Of a DNA stretch of 64,000 nt, positions 8,708 to 18,182 are shown in pieces. The stretch is from Actinomyces marmotae (GTDB lineage: Bacteria > Actinomycetota > Actinomycetes > Actinomycetales > Actinomycetaceae). The notes beneath the pieces are model-generated. The model made no database searches, was not told where the DNA came from, and saw nothing but the letters and a program-made list of their open reading frames with translations. Numbering within the stretch: position 1 is the first letter of the stretch; each line of letters begins with the position of its first letter. The DNA is taken from the NCBI RefSeq assembly GCF_013177295.1, contig NZ_CP053642.1:2108001-2172000 (forward strand). Direction: 5' to 3'. Made by a program: the position numbers and the translations under genes.

Positions 8708-11700
8708 TCAGGCGGTACGGGCCTGGAAAGTGGAGACTAGCATCTTGTTGGTCAGCGAGGTCGCCGAGCCGGAGAGATACCCGGACATGAGGACCGAACC
8801 GGCGCCCTGGATCTCCTCGGTGGAATCCGAGGCGGTCAGGGTGGGCGCGGAGGGCTCCTCCTGGCCGTCGAGCCACACGGTGGCGGACAGGTTGGTGGTG
8901 CCCTTGCCAATGGCGGAGGTCTTCACGTTGATGTTCTTGCCCACGGCCCAGGTGCCCGGCAACTGGGTCTGGGCGAGGACCTTCTCAGTCCCGCCGACCT
9001 GCGAGGTGAGGAACACGAGCACCTCGCCAGTGGACTTGACGTGGATCTTCGTGCCGTAGGCGCCCGAGGCAGTGGAGCGGGGCAGGAAGGAGGCGTACAC
9101 GCCGCCACCGGTGGGAACCTCGGAGAGGGAGAAGGCCGAGGAGACCTGCGTGGACTCCGAGGAGATCTTCGGCAGCATGGCCGTGGACATCCAGCCCGCC
9201 TTGTTCAGGGCGATGGAGCCGACGCCGTCGGCCGTGGCGAAGCGCCCCGGCGAGGAGAGCTTCCAGGCGCCGCCCAGGCTTGAGTCGGGCCAGCCCTTCT
9301 CCTGAGCCTTCTTGAAGGCTGCCTGGGCCATGATGCCCTCGCCCTGCGGGACGTCGGTGACGGTGATGGACTGGGTGGTGGACTGGCGGGCACCGGCGTT
9401 GTCGGTGACCGTGAGCTTCAGCGTGTAGGTGCCGGCCTCGGCGTAGGTGTGGTTGGCGTTGGCGCCGGTGGCCTTGGTCCCATCGCCGAAGTCCCACTCG
9501 TAGGACTCGATGTTGCCGTCAGAGTCAACCGACTCGCTGCCGTCAGCGGTCACGGCCATGCCGGCGACATGAGGACGCAGCACGGGGCGGGGCCCCACGT
9601 TGCCCACCTGGCCATGGCGCTGGGCGATCTGATCAGCGGTCAGCTGGGAGTGGTAGATCGCGGTGGAGTCCACAGTCGCCTCAAGCGTACCGGGGGTGTT
9701 CTCGCTCACCTTGGGCCAGCCCTTGAGGGAGCCCGTGCCGAGGCGCCAGCCGCCGTTGAATCCCTGCGCGCTGATCACCGTCTTCTCGGAGGCGACGGGC
9801 TTGCCGTCGACGTAGAGGTTCTGCCCGGCAGCCCCCAGAGTGGCGACGACGTGGTGCCACTGCCCGTCATTGAGGCCGGTCTGCGAGGACACGACCTTGG
9901 TCTCACCGGGGTAGACGCCGAAGTGGATGGCGCCATCGGGGGTCATGTAGAGGAGGCGGTCGCGGTTGCCTCCCTGCTCGTAACTGACGATAGCGCCGCC
10001 CTTGTCGGAGGTGGTCTTCACCCAGCTCTCAATGCTGAAGGTCTGGACGTGACCGTCGGTGACCGAGGAGACGGCGGTGGCGGTGCCGCCGACGCCCAGG
10101 GCCTTGGATCCGCTCCGCGAGCCAGCCTCGCCAGCCTTCACGCCGGTGGTGCCGGTCATGTTAGCACCGCCGAGGATGTCCTTGAAGGTGGTTCCGGTCT
10201 CCTCGTCGAAGGTCCACAGGTGCTTGGCGCCCAGGTTGACGGCACCGTTGTCGAGGCTGTCGAGCTTACTGAAGTCACCTTCCCTGGCGACGGTGACCTT
10301 CTTCGACTCGCTGGTCAGGGTGTTGCCGCCCGCGTCGGAGACGACGACCTTGTACGTGTGCTCACCCGCGGGGGCGTGGTTGTCGCGCAGGGTCTTGCGG
10401 AACTCCCGGTTCCAGAAGCGGTCGGAGACCGGCAGCGTGCTCACGGGCGTCGTGTCACTATCGCGGTAGAGCGAGTAGGTCAGGGTGGAGTCGTCGCGAT
10501 CCCAGGTGGGGGAGAAAGTGGCGTCAACGACCCCGTCAGCGGGACTGCTGACATACGGGGCGAGGTCGGCGCCCTTCCCCTCGGGGGCGTGGCTCTTGCT
10601 GGCGCCGCGCTTGGGGAAGCGGACGAGGCCCTGCTGGGCCTTGCCATCGACAGTGAGGAACTCGCCCCCGGCGACGATGTACTCGTCGTTTCCGGTGACG
10701 TCCCAGGCGCCCTGGCCCTGGCCGGTGTACTTGCCGGCGGAGAGCTCCGGGAACCAGTCAACGATGGAGGGGGAGGTGTGGCCCGACCAGTCCTTGTAGC
10801 CGTCAGTGCCCTTGCGGCCGACGGTCACCTCGCCGTTGGCGGTGAAGGAGGTGAGGCGGTACTGGCGCTGGCGGGTGGTGTTGTTCTCGTCCCTGTAGTA
10901 GGTGTCTCCCCATCCGCCGATGGTCTCGCAGGAGTGCGCGTGGCTGGCGACGTAGACCTGGTCCTTCGTGGGGTGGATGGCGTAGGAGTCGCCGTGGCAG
11001 GGCTCCACCCAGGTCATGTTGCCGTCCCAATCGGCCTTGAAGGCGCCCTCCAGGTTGGCGTTGCGCACGGAGAAGGAGTAGCCGACCCCGTACAGGCTGG
11101 TGCCGTCGGTCTTGAGGTCGGTGATGGCGCCGTAGACGCCGCCATTGCGGACCTCGGAGTTGATGGGGGTGGCCAGCAACTTGCCGTCAGAGGCGGAGAC
11201 GAGGGCCAGGCCGTAGCCGGGGTTGCTGGAGCCGTTGAGGGTGGTGAAGGAGCCGCCGAGGGCGACCTTGGTGCCGTCGGGCGAGACCTGCAGGGACCAG
11301 ACCTGGGCGTTGTTGCCATCGGCCTCAGGCGCCCAGGAGAGGGTCTTACCGGTCGTGGCGTCCACTGCGGCCGCCTTGGAACGCTTGATGCCGTTGACGT
11401 GCTTGAAGGCGCCGCCGGCGTAGACCGTGTTCCCGTGCACGCCGATGGCCCGCACGGTGGTGTGGAACTGGGGGCGGAAGGTGGAGATGAGCGTGCCGGT
11501 GGACGTGGAGATGTCGAAGGCGGCTAGACCGCTGTGGAACTCATCGTTGACCTTGTTGAAGTCACCGCCGACGTAGAGGGTCTTCTTGTCCTCGGACACG
11601 GCGAGCGTGCGCCCGGCGCCGTTGAGCACGGGGTTGAACTCTTGGATGAGCTCGCCGGTGCTCAGTTTGTAGGCCAGGATGTTGGCCCGGGGCGTCTCCT

Positions 11701-11983
11701 GAGTCCCGGCGGGGACTCTGGGCGGGCGGGCATGGGTGAAGGAGCCGACGACGTAGACGGTGTCACCGACGATGAGCTGGTCCCACACCACGCCGTTGAT
11801 CTGAACGGTGGGCAGGGGGTCAGCGGTGTGGTTGGACTGAAGGCGGCCTGAGGCATCGGCCGCCGCGGCGGCGGCGGGGGCCTCAGCGGCGGCAGCGGGC
11901 GCCGCCGCGGGCAGGAATGCCAGGGCCATGGGGACGCTGGCGGCCAGCGCGGCCATGGCGCGCAGTGGACGATAAGGGCTCAA
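8708..11983 (-). CDS. Secreted beta-propeller/LamG/PKD surface protein
   Basis: A 1091-residue exported protein. Order: signal peptide (residues 1 to about 34), a delta-60-like beta-propeller with repeated 'TLYVGGDF', 'TVYAGGAF' and 'KVALGGSF' blades (about 55-455), an Ig-like segment (about 460-570), a LamG/concanavalin-like domain (about 578-788), a PKD domain (YEWDFGDG, about 800-880), and a C-terminal beta-rich domain with the GWPDSSLGGAW motif that follows PKD domains in other actinobacterial surface proteins. The start chosen is TTG at 11983, with GGAG upstream and directly before the signal peptide; a frame open to 12133 has no signal at its start. No LPXTG anchor or late membrane segment is seen, so it is probably secreted or non-covalently held. 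Carbohydrate binding is inferred from LamG/PKD. It is a paralogue of 21296-22870. Confidence 0.85.
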   Translation of the reverse strand: MSPYRPLRAMAALAASVPMALAFLPAAAPAAAAEAPAAAAAADASGRLQSNHTADPLPTVQINGVVWDQLIVGDTVYVVGSFTHARPPRVPAGTQETPRANILAYKLSTGELIQEFNPVLNGAGRTLAVSEDKKTLYVGGDFNKVNDEFHSGLAAFDISTSTGTLISTFRPQFHTTVRAIGVHGNTVYAGGAFKHVNGIKRSKAAAVDATTGKTLSWAPEADGNNAQVWSLQVSPDGTKVALGGSFTTLNGSSNPGYGLALVSASDGKLLATPINSEVRNGGVYGAITDLKTDGTSLYGVGYSFSVRNANLEGAFKADWDGNMTWVEPCHGDSYAIHPTKDQVYVASHAHSCETIGGWGDTYYRDENNTTRQRQYRLTSFTANGEVTVGRKGTDGYKDWSGHTSPSIVDWFPELSAGKYTGQGQGAWDVTGNDEYIVAGGEFLTVDGKAQQGLVRFPKRGASKSHAPEGKGADLAPYVSSPADGVVDATFSPTWDRDDSTLTYSLYRDSDTTPVSTLPVSDRFWNREFRKTLRDNHAPAGEHTYKVVVSDAGGNTLTSESKKVTVAREGDFSKLDSLDNGAVNLGAKHLWTFDEETGTTFKDILGGANMTGTTGVKAGEAGSRSGSKALGVGGTATAVSSVTDGHVQTFSIESWVKTTSDKGGAIVSYEQGGNRDRLLYMTPDGAIHFGVYPGETKVVSSQTGLNDGQWHHVVATLGAAGQNLYVDGKPVASEKTVISAQGFNGGWRLGTGSLKGWPKVSENTPGTLEATVDSTAIYHSQLTADQIAQRHGQVGNVGPRPVLRPHVAGMAVTADGSESVDSDGNIESYEWDFGDGTKATGANANHTYAEAGTYTLKLTVTDNAGARQSTTQSITVTDVPQGEGIMAQAAFKKAQEKGWPDSSLGGAWKLSSPGRFATADGVGSIALNKAGWMSTAMLPKISSESTQVSSAFSLSEVPTGGGVYASFLPRSTASGAYGTKIHVKSTGEVLVFLTSQVGGTEKVLAQTQLPGTWAVGKNINVKTSAIGKGTTNLSATVWLDGQEEPSAPTLTASDSTEEIQGAGSVLMSGYLSGSATSLTNKMLVSTFQARTA

Positions 11984-12307
11984 CGGTACTACTCCGGAAC
12001 TGTGTGAGGAACCAAGGGGAAACCAAGGTTCGTCGTCGATCAGGGCAAGGCGCCGGCGGATGGGGAACTTTGGCGCCCATACGATCGTAGAGCACAGGAC
12101 CTCAGAATGACAGCATGGCTGGTTATGGGTCATTCAGCACCGAAAAGCGATGCCGATCACTTTCGTACTACTCAGAAGATAATGACTCGCCCACCTCGTC
12201 CGACCTGCGTCGGAGCGCCTCTCCGACCTTCGGAGGAGCCGAGATGGGCGAGCCGTCCACCACCACGCGAGCACGGCGCGATGGCGCCAGGCCCGCCATG
12301 ATTTGCC
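11984..12307. other. Intergenic region between prs and propeller gene
   Basis: 324 bp without a credible gene. Positions about 12218-12240 hold a short stem (CTCCGA/TCGGAG) that could help end prs transcription. The part near 12000-12180 is less GC-rich than its surroundings and probably carries the promoter of the propeller gene, but I could not place -35/-10 boxes convincingly. Confidence 0.5.
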
Positions 12308-13291
12308 TCACACGCCGGCGGCGTCGAAGAGCTGGGCGACGGAGCCGTCGTCGAAGACCGCCTTGATGGCGCGGGCCAGGAGCGGGGCGATGGGCAGGAC
12401 GGTAAGCTGCTCGAACCGCTTCTCCGGGGGGATCGGCAGGGTGTCGGTGACGACCACCTCGCGGGCGCCGCAAGTGGCCAGACGCTCGATAGCGGGGCCG
12501 GAGAGCACCCCGTGAGTGGCGGCGACAATGACGTCCCTCGCGCCGGCGTCGAGGACCACCTTGACGGCCTTGGCGATGGTGCCGCCGGTGTCGATCATGT
12601 CATCGACCAGCACGCAGGAGCGCCCCTCGACGTCACCGACGACGCGGTTGGCCACGGCCTCGTTGGGGCGGCTGATGTCCCGGGTCTTGTGGACGAAGGC
12701 CAGCGGCGAGCCCCCCAGGGCGTTGGCCCATCGCTCGGCGACGCGGATGCGACCGGCGTCCGGGGAGACCACGGCGGCGTTGGTCACGTCGAGCCGGCCC
12801 TTGATGTAGTCCACGAGCACGGGCTGGGCCCACAGGTGGTCCCAGGGGCCGTTGAAGAAGCCCTGCTCCTGGGCGGTGTGGAGGTCAACACTCATGATGC
12901 GGTCAGCCCCCGCCGCGGCGTACATATCCGCCACGAGGCGGGCGCTGATGGGCTCACGGCCCAGGTGCTTCTTGTCCTGGCGCGCGTAGGGGAAGAAGGG
13001 GGCCACCACCGTGATGCGCTTGGCCGAGGCGCGCTTGAGGGCGTCCACCATGATGAGCTGCTCCATGAGCCAGTCGTTGACGCGGTCCCCGTGGGACTGC
13101 ACGACGAAGACGTCGCAGCCGCGCACCGACTCGTTGAAGCGGACGTAGGTCTCCCCGTTGGCGAAGTCGTAGGCGGTCGAGGACAGGACCTCGGTGCCCA
13201 ACTCGCCCGCCACGTCGTGGGCCAGTTGCGGGTGGGCCCGGCCGGAGACGATGACCAGTCGCTTCTCACCGCTGGTGATGATGCCCGTCAT
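12308..13291 (-). CDS. prs: Ribose-phosphate pyrophosphokinase
   Basis: A 327-residue PRPP synthetase, transferring pyrophosphate from ATP to ribose 5-phosphate for purine, pyrimidine, His and Trp synthesis. Visible: the flexible-loop and ATP region (FFPYARQDKKHLGREPISA), the divalent-cation segment DLHTAQEQGFF, and the PRPP-binding loop VLVDDMIDTGGTI. It lies 58 bp downstream of glmU on the same strand. The glmU-prs pairing is common in bacteria and links nucleotide and cell-wall precursor supply. A GGGAAT site precedes the ATG. Confidence 0.97.
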   Translation of the reverse strand: MTGIITSGEKRLVIVSGRAHPQLAHDVAGELGTEVLSSTAYDFANGETYVRFNESVRGCDVFVVQSHGDRVNDWLMEQLIMVDALKRASAKRITVVAPFFPYARQDKKHLGREPISARLVADMYAAAGADRIMSVDLHTAQEQGFFNGPWDHLWAQPVLVDYIKGRLDVTNAAVVSPDAGRIRVAERWANALGGSPLAFVHKTRDISRPNEAVANRVVGDVEGRSCVLVDDMIDTGGTIAKAVKVVLDAGARDVIVAATHGVLSGPAIERLATCGAREVVVTDTLPIPPEKRFEQLTVLPIAPLLARAIKAVFDDGSVAQLFDAAGV

Positions 13292-13349
13292 GAGGTGATT
13301 CCCTTCGTTCGGGCCCGTCGGGCCCGGTCGGTGCGCGGGGCCGGGGCGG

Positions 13350-14369
13350 TCACGCGCCTGTGGTGCCGGAGCCCTGGGCGGGAACCGGCGTCTCGGCGTC
13401 GTACTGAGCGAAGGGCGCCACGACGGCGCCCGCCGGGATATCGACGTCGGTGAGAATGGCGTAGGCGCCGATGCGGGCGCCGGGGCCGATGCGGGTGGCG
13501 CCCCTCAGGAGTACTCCCGGCTCCAGGAACGAGTCCGGGCCGAGCTCGACGGTGACATCGACCCAGGTGGAGGAGGGATCGACGACGCCGACGCCGGATT
13601 CCATCGCGCGGGCAAGGATGCGGCGGTTGAGTTCGGCGCCGAGGGCGGCGAGCTGGGCGCGGTCGTTGCAGCCCTCGACGAGCCAGTGGTCGGCCACCAC
13701 GAGCGCAGAGGTGGGCCGGCCCGCGGCGTGGGCATGGGCGACGACATCGGTGAGGTAGACCTCGCCCTGGTCGTTGTCCGTGCCCAGGGTGGCCAGGGCC
13801 GCGCGCAGGTGCGCCAGGTCGAAGACGTAGACGCCCGCGTTGATCTCAGTGATGGCGCGCTGAGCCTCGGTGGCGTCGCGCTGCTCGACGATCGCCGAGA
13901 CCGTACCGTCCGGCTCGCGCACGACACGGCCGTAGCCGTGCGGGTCGTCGACGACGGCGGTGAGAAGGGTCACGGCGTCGCCCCGCTCGTGGTGCTGGGC
14001 CACGAGGGCGGACAGCGTGGCGGTGTCGAGCAGGGGCACGTCCCCGCTCGTGACGACGACCGCGCCATCGGCGTCCTCGGGCAGGGCGGCCAGGCCGCAG
14101 GCCACGGCGCGGCCGGTGCCGGGGATCTCATCCTGATCGGCGGGGATGGCATCGGGGGCGACCCGCGCCAGGTGGGCGACGACAGCATCGCGCTCGTGGC
14201 GCACCACGACCACGAGCCGCTCGGGATCCAGGCCCCGGGCGGCGGTGACCGCGTGGTCGAGGAGGCTGCGTCCGCCGATGCGGTGCAGGACCTTGGGGGT
14301 GGCGGAGCGCATGCGCGTGCCCTTGCCTGCGGCCATGACGATGACGGCGGCGGGAGTGGTGGGAGCCAC
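13350..14369 (-). CDS. glmU: GlmU uridylyltransferase half, acetyltransferase missing
   Basis: A 339-residue protein. Residues 1 to about 235 are a complete NTP-transferase domain (VMAAGKGTRMRSATPKVLHR, then GTGRA, TSGDVPLL, YGRVVR, EINAGVYVF), which makes UDP-GlcNAc from GlcNAc-1-P and UTP. From about 250 only two or three turns of the left-handed beta-helix follow (DVTVELGPDSFLEPGVLL, RIGPGARIGAYA) and the protein ends. The acetyltransferase active site of full-length GlmU (about 450-495 residues) would lie beyond this end. The next gene starts 58 bp after the stop, so there is no room for a frameshifted remainder. GlcN-1-P acetylation would need another enzyme. GTG start with AGAGGA upstream. 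Confidence 0.85.
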   Translation of the reverse strand: MAPTTPAAVIVMAAGKGTRMRSATPKVLHRIGGRSLLDHAVTAARGLDPERLVVVVRHERDAVVAHLARVAPDAIPADQDEIPGTGRAVACGLAALPEDADGAVVVTSGDVPLLDTATLSALVAQHHERGDAVTLLTAVVDDPHGYGRVVREPDGTVSAIVEQRDATEAQRAITEINAGVYVFDLAHLRAALATLGTDNDQGEVYLTDVVAHAHAAGRPTSALVVADHWLVEGCNDRAQLAALGAELNRRILARAMESGVGVVDPSSTWVDVTVELGPDSFLEPGVLLRGATRIGPGARIGAYAILTDVDIPAGAVVAPFAQYDAETPVPAQGSGTTGA

Positions 14370-14478
14370 GAGTCCTCTTCTCGCTCAAGATGGGCGTCCT
14401 GCGGCGCTGCCGGGGACATGACGCCCCGTGCTGGCCGAGCCGGCCGGTACGGGCACATCCTACGACGCCGCGCACCGG

Positions 14479-14550
14479 CTCCGCCCCCAGGGTTCGAACC
14501 CGGGCCTCAAGGCTCCAAAGGCCTGCGTGCTGCCACTACACCAGGGCGGA
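14479..14550 (-). tRNA. tRNA-Gln (TTG anticodon)
   Basis: A full cloverleaf folds on the minus strand: acceptor TCCGCCC/GGGCGGA, D stem GTGT/GCAC, anticodon loop CTTTGGA with TTG, and T arm with loop TTCGAAC. The 3' CCA is not encoded (GCCG follows the acceptor). It lies 109 bp upstream of glmU. The surface-polysaccharide region begins on its other side. Confidence 0.95.
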
Positions 14551-14771
14551 ATGCGCAGGCCGCCCCCACTTCCCCAGGAATCGGGCGCGCTCCTGCGCGG
14601 CGTACAGTCTCTCACTTTTTCGCCGCGACTTGGTCAAGAGGTGGCATCATCAGTTCCCCGGGCCCACCGGATGCGGCATCCTGACGCCCTGCGCGGGCCG
14701 ATCCGGGCAGCCTCCTCTCCCAGTCCTGCCGCCACTCCCGCGCGGCGCGCCCTCATTCCCTGGAAGATCGC

Positions 14772-16070
14772 ATGACCCTCACCCACCGCCATCCCCCGGC
14801 CAAGGGCGCCAACGCCACGCCCACCGCCACGCCCCGAAGCGCGGGCCGCCTGCGGGAACTGGACGGGCTGCGCGGCCTGGCCGCCGTCGTCGTCCTCATC
14901 CACCACTGCCTGCTCACCGTCCCCGCGCTGGCGGAGGTCGGCGCCCGCCCGGGGGCGGCGCCGGATGGCGCCCTGGAGCGCCTGCTCAGCCTCACGCCGG
15001 CGCATCTCCTGTGGGGCGGCTACGAGGCGGTGCTCATCTTCTTCATCCTGTCCGGGGTGGCGCTGAGCTACCCGATCTCCCGGCGGCGCGCCACCGGCCG
15101 TTCCTTCGACTGGGTGGATTACGCCCCCCGCCGCCTCATCCGCCTGTGGGTGCCGGCCGGCGCCTCGACGCTCCTGGCGATCGCCCTGATCATCCTGGTG
15201 CCCCGTTCGAACGACGCCTCCCTGGGGGCATGGGTGCAGGCCCACTATGTGTCAGATATCTCGATCAAGCAGACGGTCCGAGAGCTCGCCCTGCTGCCCG
15301 CCTACGCCTATCGCAACTCGGTGCTGTGGTCGCTGCACGCCGAGGCGGCCTTCTCCATCCTCCTGCCACTGGTCATCCTCGCGGTGGCGCTGGCCGCCAA
15401 GGCCCGCCTGAGTTGGGCGCTGGGCGCGGCGGCGATCGCGACGGCCCTGGTGAGCGGCGACCCCGGCTCCGCCCTGTTCCTGCCGGTGTTCACGATCGGG
15501 GCCGTGCTCGGCTGGCACTGGGGGGCGATGCCCGACCCACTGCCCGCCCGACCCGTTCGGTGGGCCAGCGCGGCCGCCGTGGCCTGCCTCATCATCATGA
15601 CCAGTCCGTGGTGGACCGCCCCGGAGGCCTGGCCGGGCCTGCTCTCGGGAGGGCCGTCCGGGGCGCTGGTCCCCCTGGGCTCCCCCGCCTCCCCTTGGGG
15701 GCATCGGCTCGGATCGGCGATCGCCGTCGCCAGCGCGGCCGGAACGATCATCCTCATCGTGCGGGCCGGGGCGCTGCGCTCGTTGCTGCGCTCAAGGGTG
15801 GCCCAGCTCTGCGGCGAGCTGTCCTTCTCCCTCTACCTGGTCCACACCCCGGTCGTGCTCCTCGTGCGCACGCTGGCGCCGTCGATCGACCCGTGGTGGA
15901 TGCTCCTGGCGGGACCGGCCGCGGCGCTGCCCGCGGCCTGGGCCTTCCACCGGCTCGTCGAGCGGCCAAGCCATCAGTGGTCGAGGGCGGCGGGCCGCTG
16001 GGCCAGTGCCCGGCTCCGCGCCCTCCCCGGCGGCGCCGGCCCCTGGCGGCGGGACAGGCATGCGGCCTGA
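14772..16070 (+). CDS. Acyltransferase 3 family membrane protein
   Basis: A 432-residue OafA/YrhL-like acyltransferase. It opens with a Pro/Thr-rich cytoplasmic stretch, then the family signature (RELDGLRGLAAVVVLIHH) with the conserved Arg and His, followed by about ten membrane segments. These enzymes move acetyl or other acyl groups onto sugars of surface polysaccharides at the membrane. It carries no fused SGNH domain. It is the first gene of the polysaccharide region on the plus strand; the Wzz-like gene follows 111 bp later. Confidence 0.88.
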   Translation: MTLTHRHPPAKGANATPTATPRSAGRLRELDGLRGLAAVVVLIHHCLLTVPALAEVGARPGAAPDGALERLLSLTPAHLLWGGYEAVLIFFILSGVALSYPISRRRATGRSFDWVDYAPRRLIRLWVPAGASTLLAIALIILVPRSNDASLGAWVQAHYVSDISIKQTVRELALLPAYAYRNSVLWSLHAEAAFSILLPLVILAVALAAKARLSWALGAAAIATALVSGDPGSALFLPVFTIGAVLGWHWGAMPDPLPARPVRWASAAAVACLIIMTSPWWTAPEAWPGLLSGGPSGALVPLGSPASPWGHRLGSAIAVASAAGTIILIVRAGALRSLLRSRVAQLCGELSFSLYLVHTPVVLLVRTLAPSIDPWWMLLAGPAAALPAAWAFHRLVERPSHQWSRAAGRWASARLRALPGGAGPWRRDRHAA

Positions 16071-16181
16071 ATTCGCGCCCACCAGCACGGCAGGGGCCAG
16101 GCCCAGTCCTTGGTCTACCGTGTACCCATGACGGCTCGCGCGCGGGCCACCACTCACTCATCCTGAAGGAACCACACGCAT

Positions 16182-16985
16182 ATGGAGCCGGCCGAGATCC
16201 TCCGCTTGCTGCGCAGGCATGCCCCCGTCCTCATCTTGCACATCGTCGTCGGCGCCCTGACGGGGTTCTTCATCGCGATGATGAGCACCCCCATCTACTC
16301 CTCGCACGCCAGCGTGGTCATCTCGACGTCGAGCCGCGAGGGCGGCGGACAGGACCTCGGCACGGCCTCCGGCCCGAACTCCCTCCTCATGCCCACGCTC
16401 GTCGAGCTGGGCACCACCCAGGACGTCCTCAACGAGGTCGCCGCGAGCACGGGCCTCGAACCCGCCGCGGTCAAGGGGATGCTCACCCTGAGCGCCCGGG
16501 AGAACACCCTCTTCATCGACATCACCGCCAAGGCCCCCTCCGCAGAGCAGGCCCACGCGGTGGCCGACGCCGAAGTGAGCGCCTTCAAGAAGGCCGTCAG
16601 CAAGTGGGGGTACAAGGACGGGCTGTCCCTGGCAGTGGTGGAGCAGGACCCGGCGACGCTGCCCACTGCGCCCATCTCGCCCATCCCCGAGCGCTACGCG
16701 CTCAACGGCGCGCTCATCGGCGCCGCCATCGGCGCCGCGGTGGTCATCCTGCTGCGGCGCGCCGGCTTCACGGGGCTGCGCGCGGAGGCCGTGGGCCGCG
16801 TCGGCCGCAAGACGGCCGGCGCCTCCGACTTCGACGCTGAGGCCTCCGCCGAGCAGGGTCAGGACCTCGCCGAGGACCGGGACATGAGCCCGAGCGCATC
16901 GGACGACCCCTCATCCGATGAGGGGTACCCGCCCCCGCCCGACTCCTCCGAGCTCTTCCCGCCCTCGATGCGGCACCGCCGCTGA
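16182..16985 (+). CDS. Wzz-like chain-length regulator
   Basis: A 267-residue polysaccharide co-polymerase-like protein: membrane helix 1 at about residues 15-36, an external domain, and membrane helix 2 at about 170-192, preceded by the Pro-rich segment PTAPISPIPE typical of Wzz/YveK proteins. The cytoplasmic tail (about 193-267) is acidic and Pro/Ser-rich. No tyrosine-kinase domain is fused and none is seen in the window. It would set the length of a Wzx/Wzy-made polysaccharide. AAGGAA precedes the ATG. Confidence 0.8.
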   Translation: MEPAEILRLLRRHAPVLILHIVVGALTGFFIAMMSTPIYSSHASVVISTSSREGGGQDLGTASGPNSLLMPTLVELGTTQDVLNEVAASTGLEPAAVKGMLTLSARENTLFIDITAKAPSAEQAHAVADAEVSAFKKAVSKWGYKDGLSLAVVEQDPATLPTAPISPIPERYALNGALIGAAIGAAVVILLRRAGFTGLRAEAVGRVGRKTAGASDFDAEASAEQGQDLAEDRDMSPSASDDPSSDEGYPPPPDSSELFPPSMRHRR

Positions 16986-17083
16986 GCGGGCAGGCCCACC
17001 GGCTCGGCACTGGTCACAACCACTTATGACCGCCGGCGCCGCCATGCCTACCGCGCCGGCACCGAACTGATACTCAACTGATA

Positions 17084-17122
17084 CTGGCCCCCGCGCCGGC
17101 AGACCGCCGGCACGGGGGCCAG
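17084..17122. terminator. Bidirectional hairpin between convergent genes
   Basis: A GC-rich inverted repeat with arms beginning CTGGCCCCCG and ending CGGGGGCCAG, with inner GCCGGC pairs, sits between the stop codons of the Wzz-like gene (plus) and a glycosyltransferase (minus). The direct repeat AACTGATACT is just left of it. Confidence 0.75.
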
Positions 17123-17126
17123 CCCC

Positions 17127-18182
17127 TCAGGAGTGGCCGTACTCGGCGTGGCCCGAGCCGCCCAGCGCGGCCGAGGCCAGGCCCGCGCCACGGGCCATAA
17201 GCCGGGCGCCCCGGGCGCGGTGGGAGGTGGAGCGCAGGATGACCCCCGCGGCCCCGCGCCCCGCGCCCGCGACAACGCGCGCCGCGCCCCCGACGAGGGC
17301 CCTGCCCCGGATCCGCGCGCGAGCGACGCGGCTCCCCGCGCCCGCGAGGGCGAGATCGACTCGGACAGAGTTGGCGGCGTGACTGCGCTGTCGGCGCAGG
17401 ATCCAGGCCCGGTCCAGGCGCTGCGCGGGCACATGGTCGACCACTTGGGCCTCGGCGCACCACAGGAGCGTTCCACCGGCGGCCACGAGTGAGCGGGTGA
17501 GCAGCGTGTCCTCCCCGCCGGTGGCGCCGAAGCGCTCGTCGAAGCGCAGACCCCGCGCGCGCAGGAAGTCCAGGTCGAGCAGCAGGCAGTTCGAGGCGGC
17601 GGCAGGCCGGGCGGTTCCGGTGGGCCAGGTGGCGCGCACGAAGAAGCCCCCCTCGCGCACCCAGGCCTCGGGCTCGGCGTCGTATGCGGGCAGCACATGA
17701 CCGGCCACCGCCTGGGCCCCCTCGCGCGCCCAGAGCCCCACGAGGGAGGAGAGCCAGTTCTCCAGGGCCTCCTCGTCGTCGTCGATGAACACCAGGAGGC
17801 GCGCGCCGGCGGCCTCATCGAGGGCGCGGTTGCGCACGGCGGCCACGCCGGGGCGCTCCTCGACGATGTAGCGCATCGCGCTGCCCCCGGGCCCCGCGGC
17901 GAGGCGCTCGGCAGTGGCGCGCGCGCTGGCGGCGGGATCGTTGTCGATGATGAGCAGCTCGGCGCGCGCGACAGGACTGGAGACGTCCGAGACGATGGCG
18001 TTGATCTGGGGCAGGACGGTGCCGACGGCGCGCTCCAGGCCCTCCGGGCGCTTGTGGGTCGGGATGGCGACGACGAGGGAAACCCCCTCTCCAGGCGGCA
18101 GACCGCCAGCCGCTCCGGCACCGCCGGTAGCGCCGCCGAAGCCCTCCTCCGGAGCGGGCCCACGCATGGCCCCGGCGCTCAC
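17127..18182 (-). CDS. Family 2 glycosyltransferase
   Basis: A 351-residue GT-A fold glycosyltransferase: VSLVVAIPTHKRPEGLERAV at the nucleotide-sugar end, ELLIIDND, FIDDDEEAL (DxD-like metal site), and GGEDTLLTRSL (catalytic ED). The start is GTG at 18182 and overlaps the upstream gene's stop as GTGA, so the two are translationally coupled. It is a paralogue of that upstream gene (same ARNRALDEAA and LLVFIDDDE blocks), pointing to tandem duplication. Donor and acceptor sugars cannot be told from the sequence. Confidence 0.85.
   Translation of the reverse strand: MSAGAMRGPAPEEGFGGATGGAGAAGGLPPGEGVSLVVAIPTHKRPEGLERAVGTVLPQINAIVSDVSSPVARAELLIIDNDPAASARATAERLAAGPGGSAMRYIVEERPGVAAVRNRALDEAAGARLLVFIDDDEEALENWLSSLVGLWAREGAQAVAGHVLPAYDAEPEAWVREGGFFVRATWPTGTARPAAASNCLLLDLDFLRARGLRFDERFGATGGEDTLLTRSLVAAGGTLLWCAEAQVVDHVPAQRLDRAWILRRQRSHAANSVRVDLALAGAGSRVARARIRGRALVGGAARVVAGAGRGAAGVILRSTSHRARGARLMARGAGLASAALGGSGHAEYGHS

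Noticed and set aside
9449..11527. A 692-codon open frame on the plus strand
   Set aside because: It is antisense to the propeller gene, Val/Gly/Ala-rich as expected for the complementary frame of GC-rich coding DNA, and the minus-strand gene has a signal peptide and clear domains.
14479..16181. Integrase-driven genomic island at tRNA-Gln
   Set aside because: No integrase, excisionase or duplicated tRNA end was found; the idea is kept only as a synteny observation.
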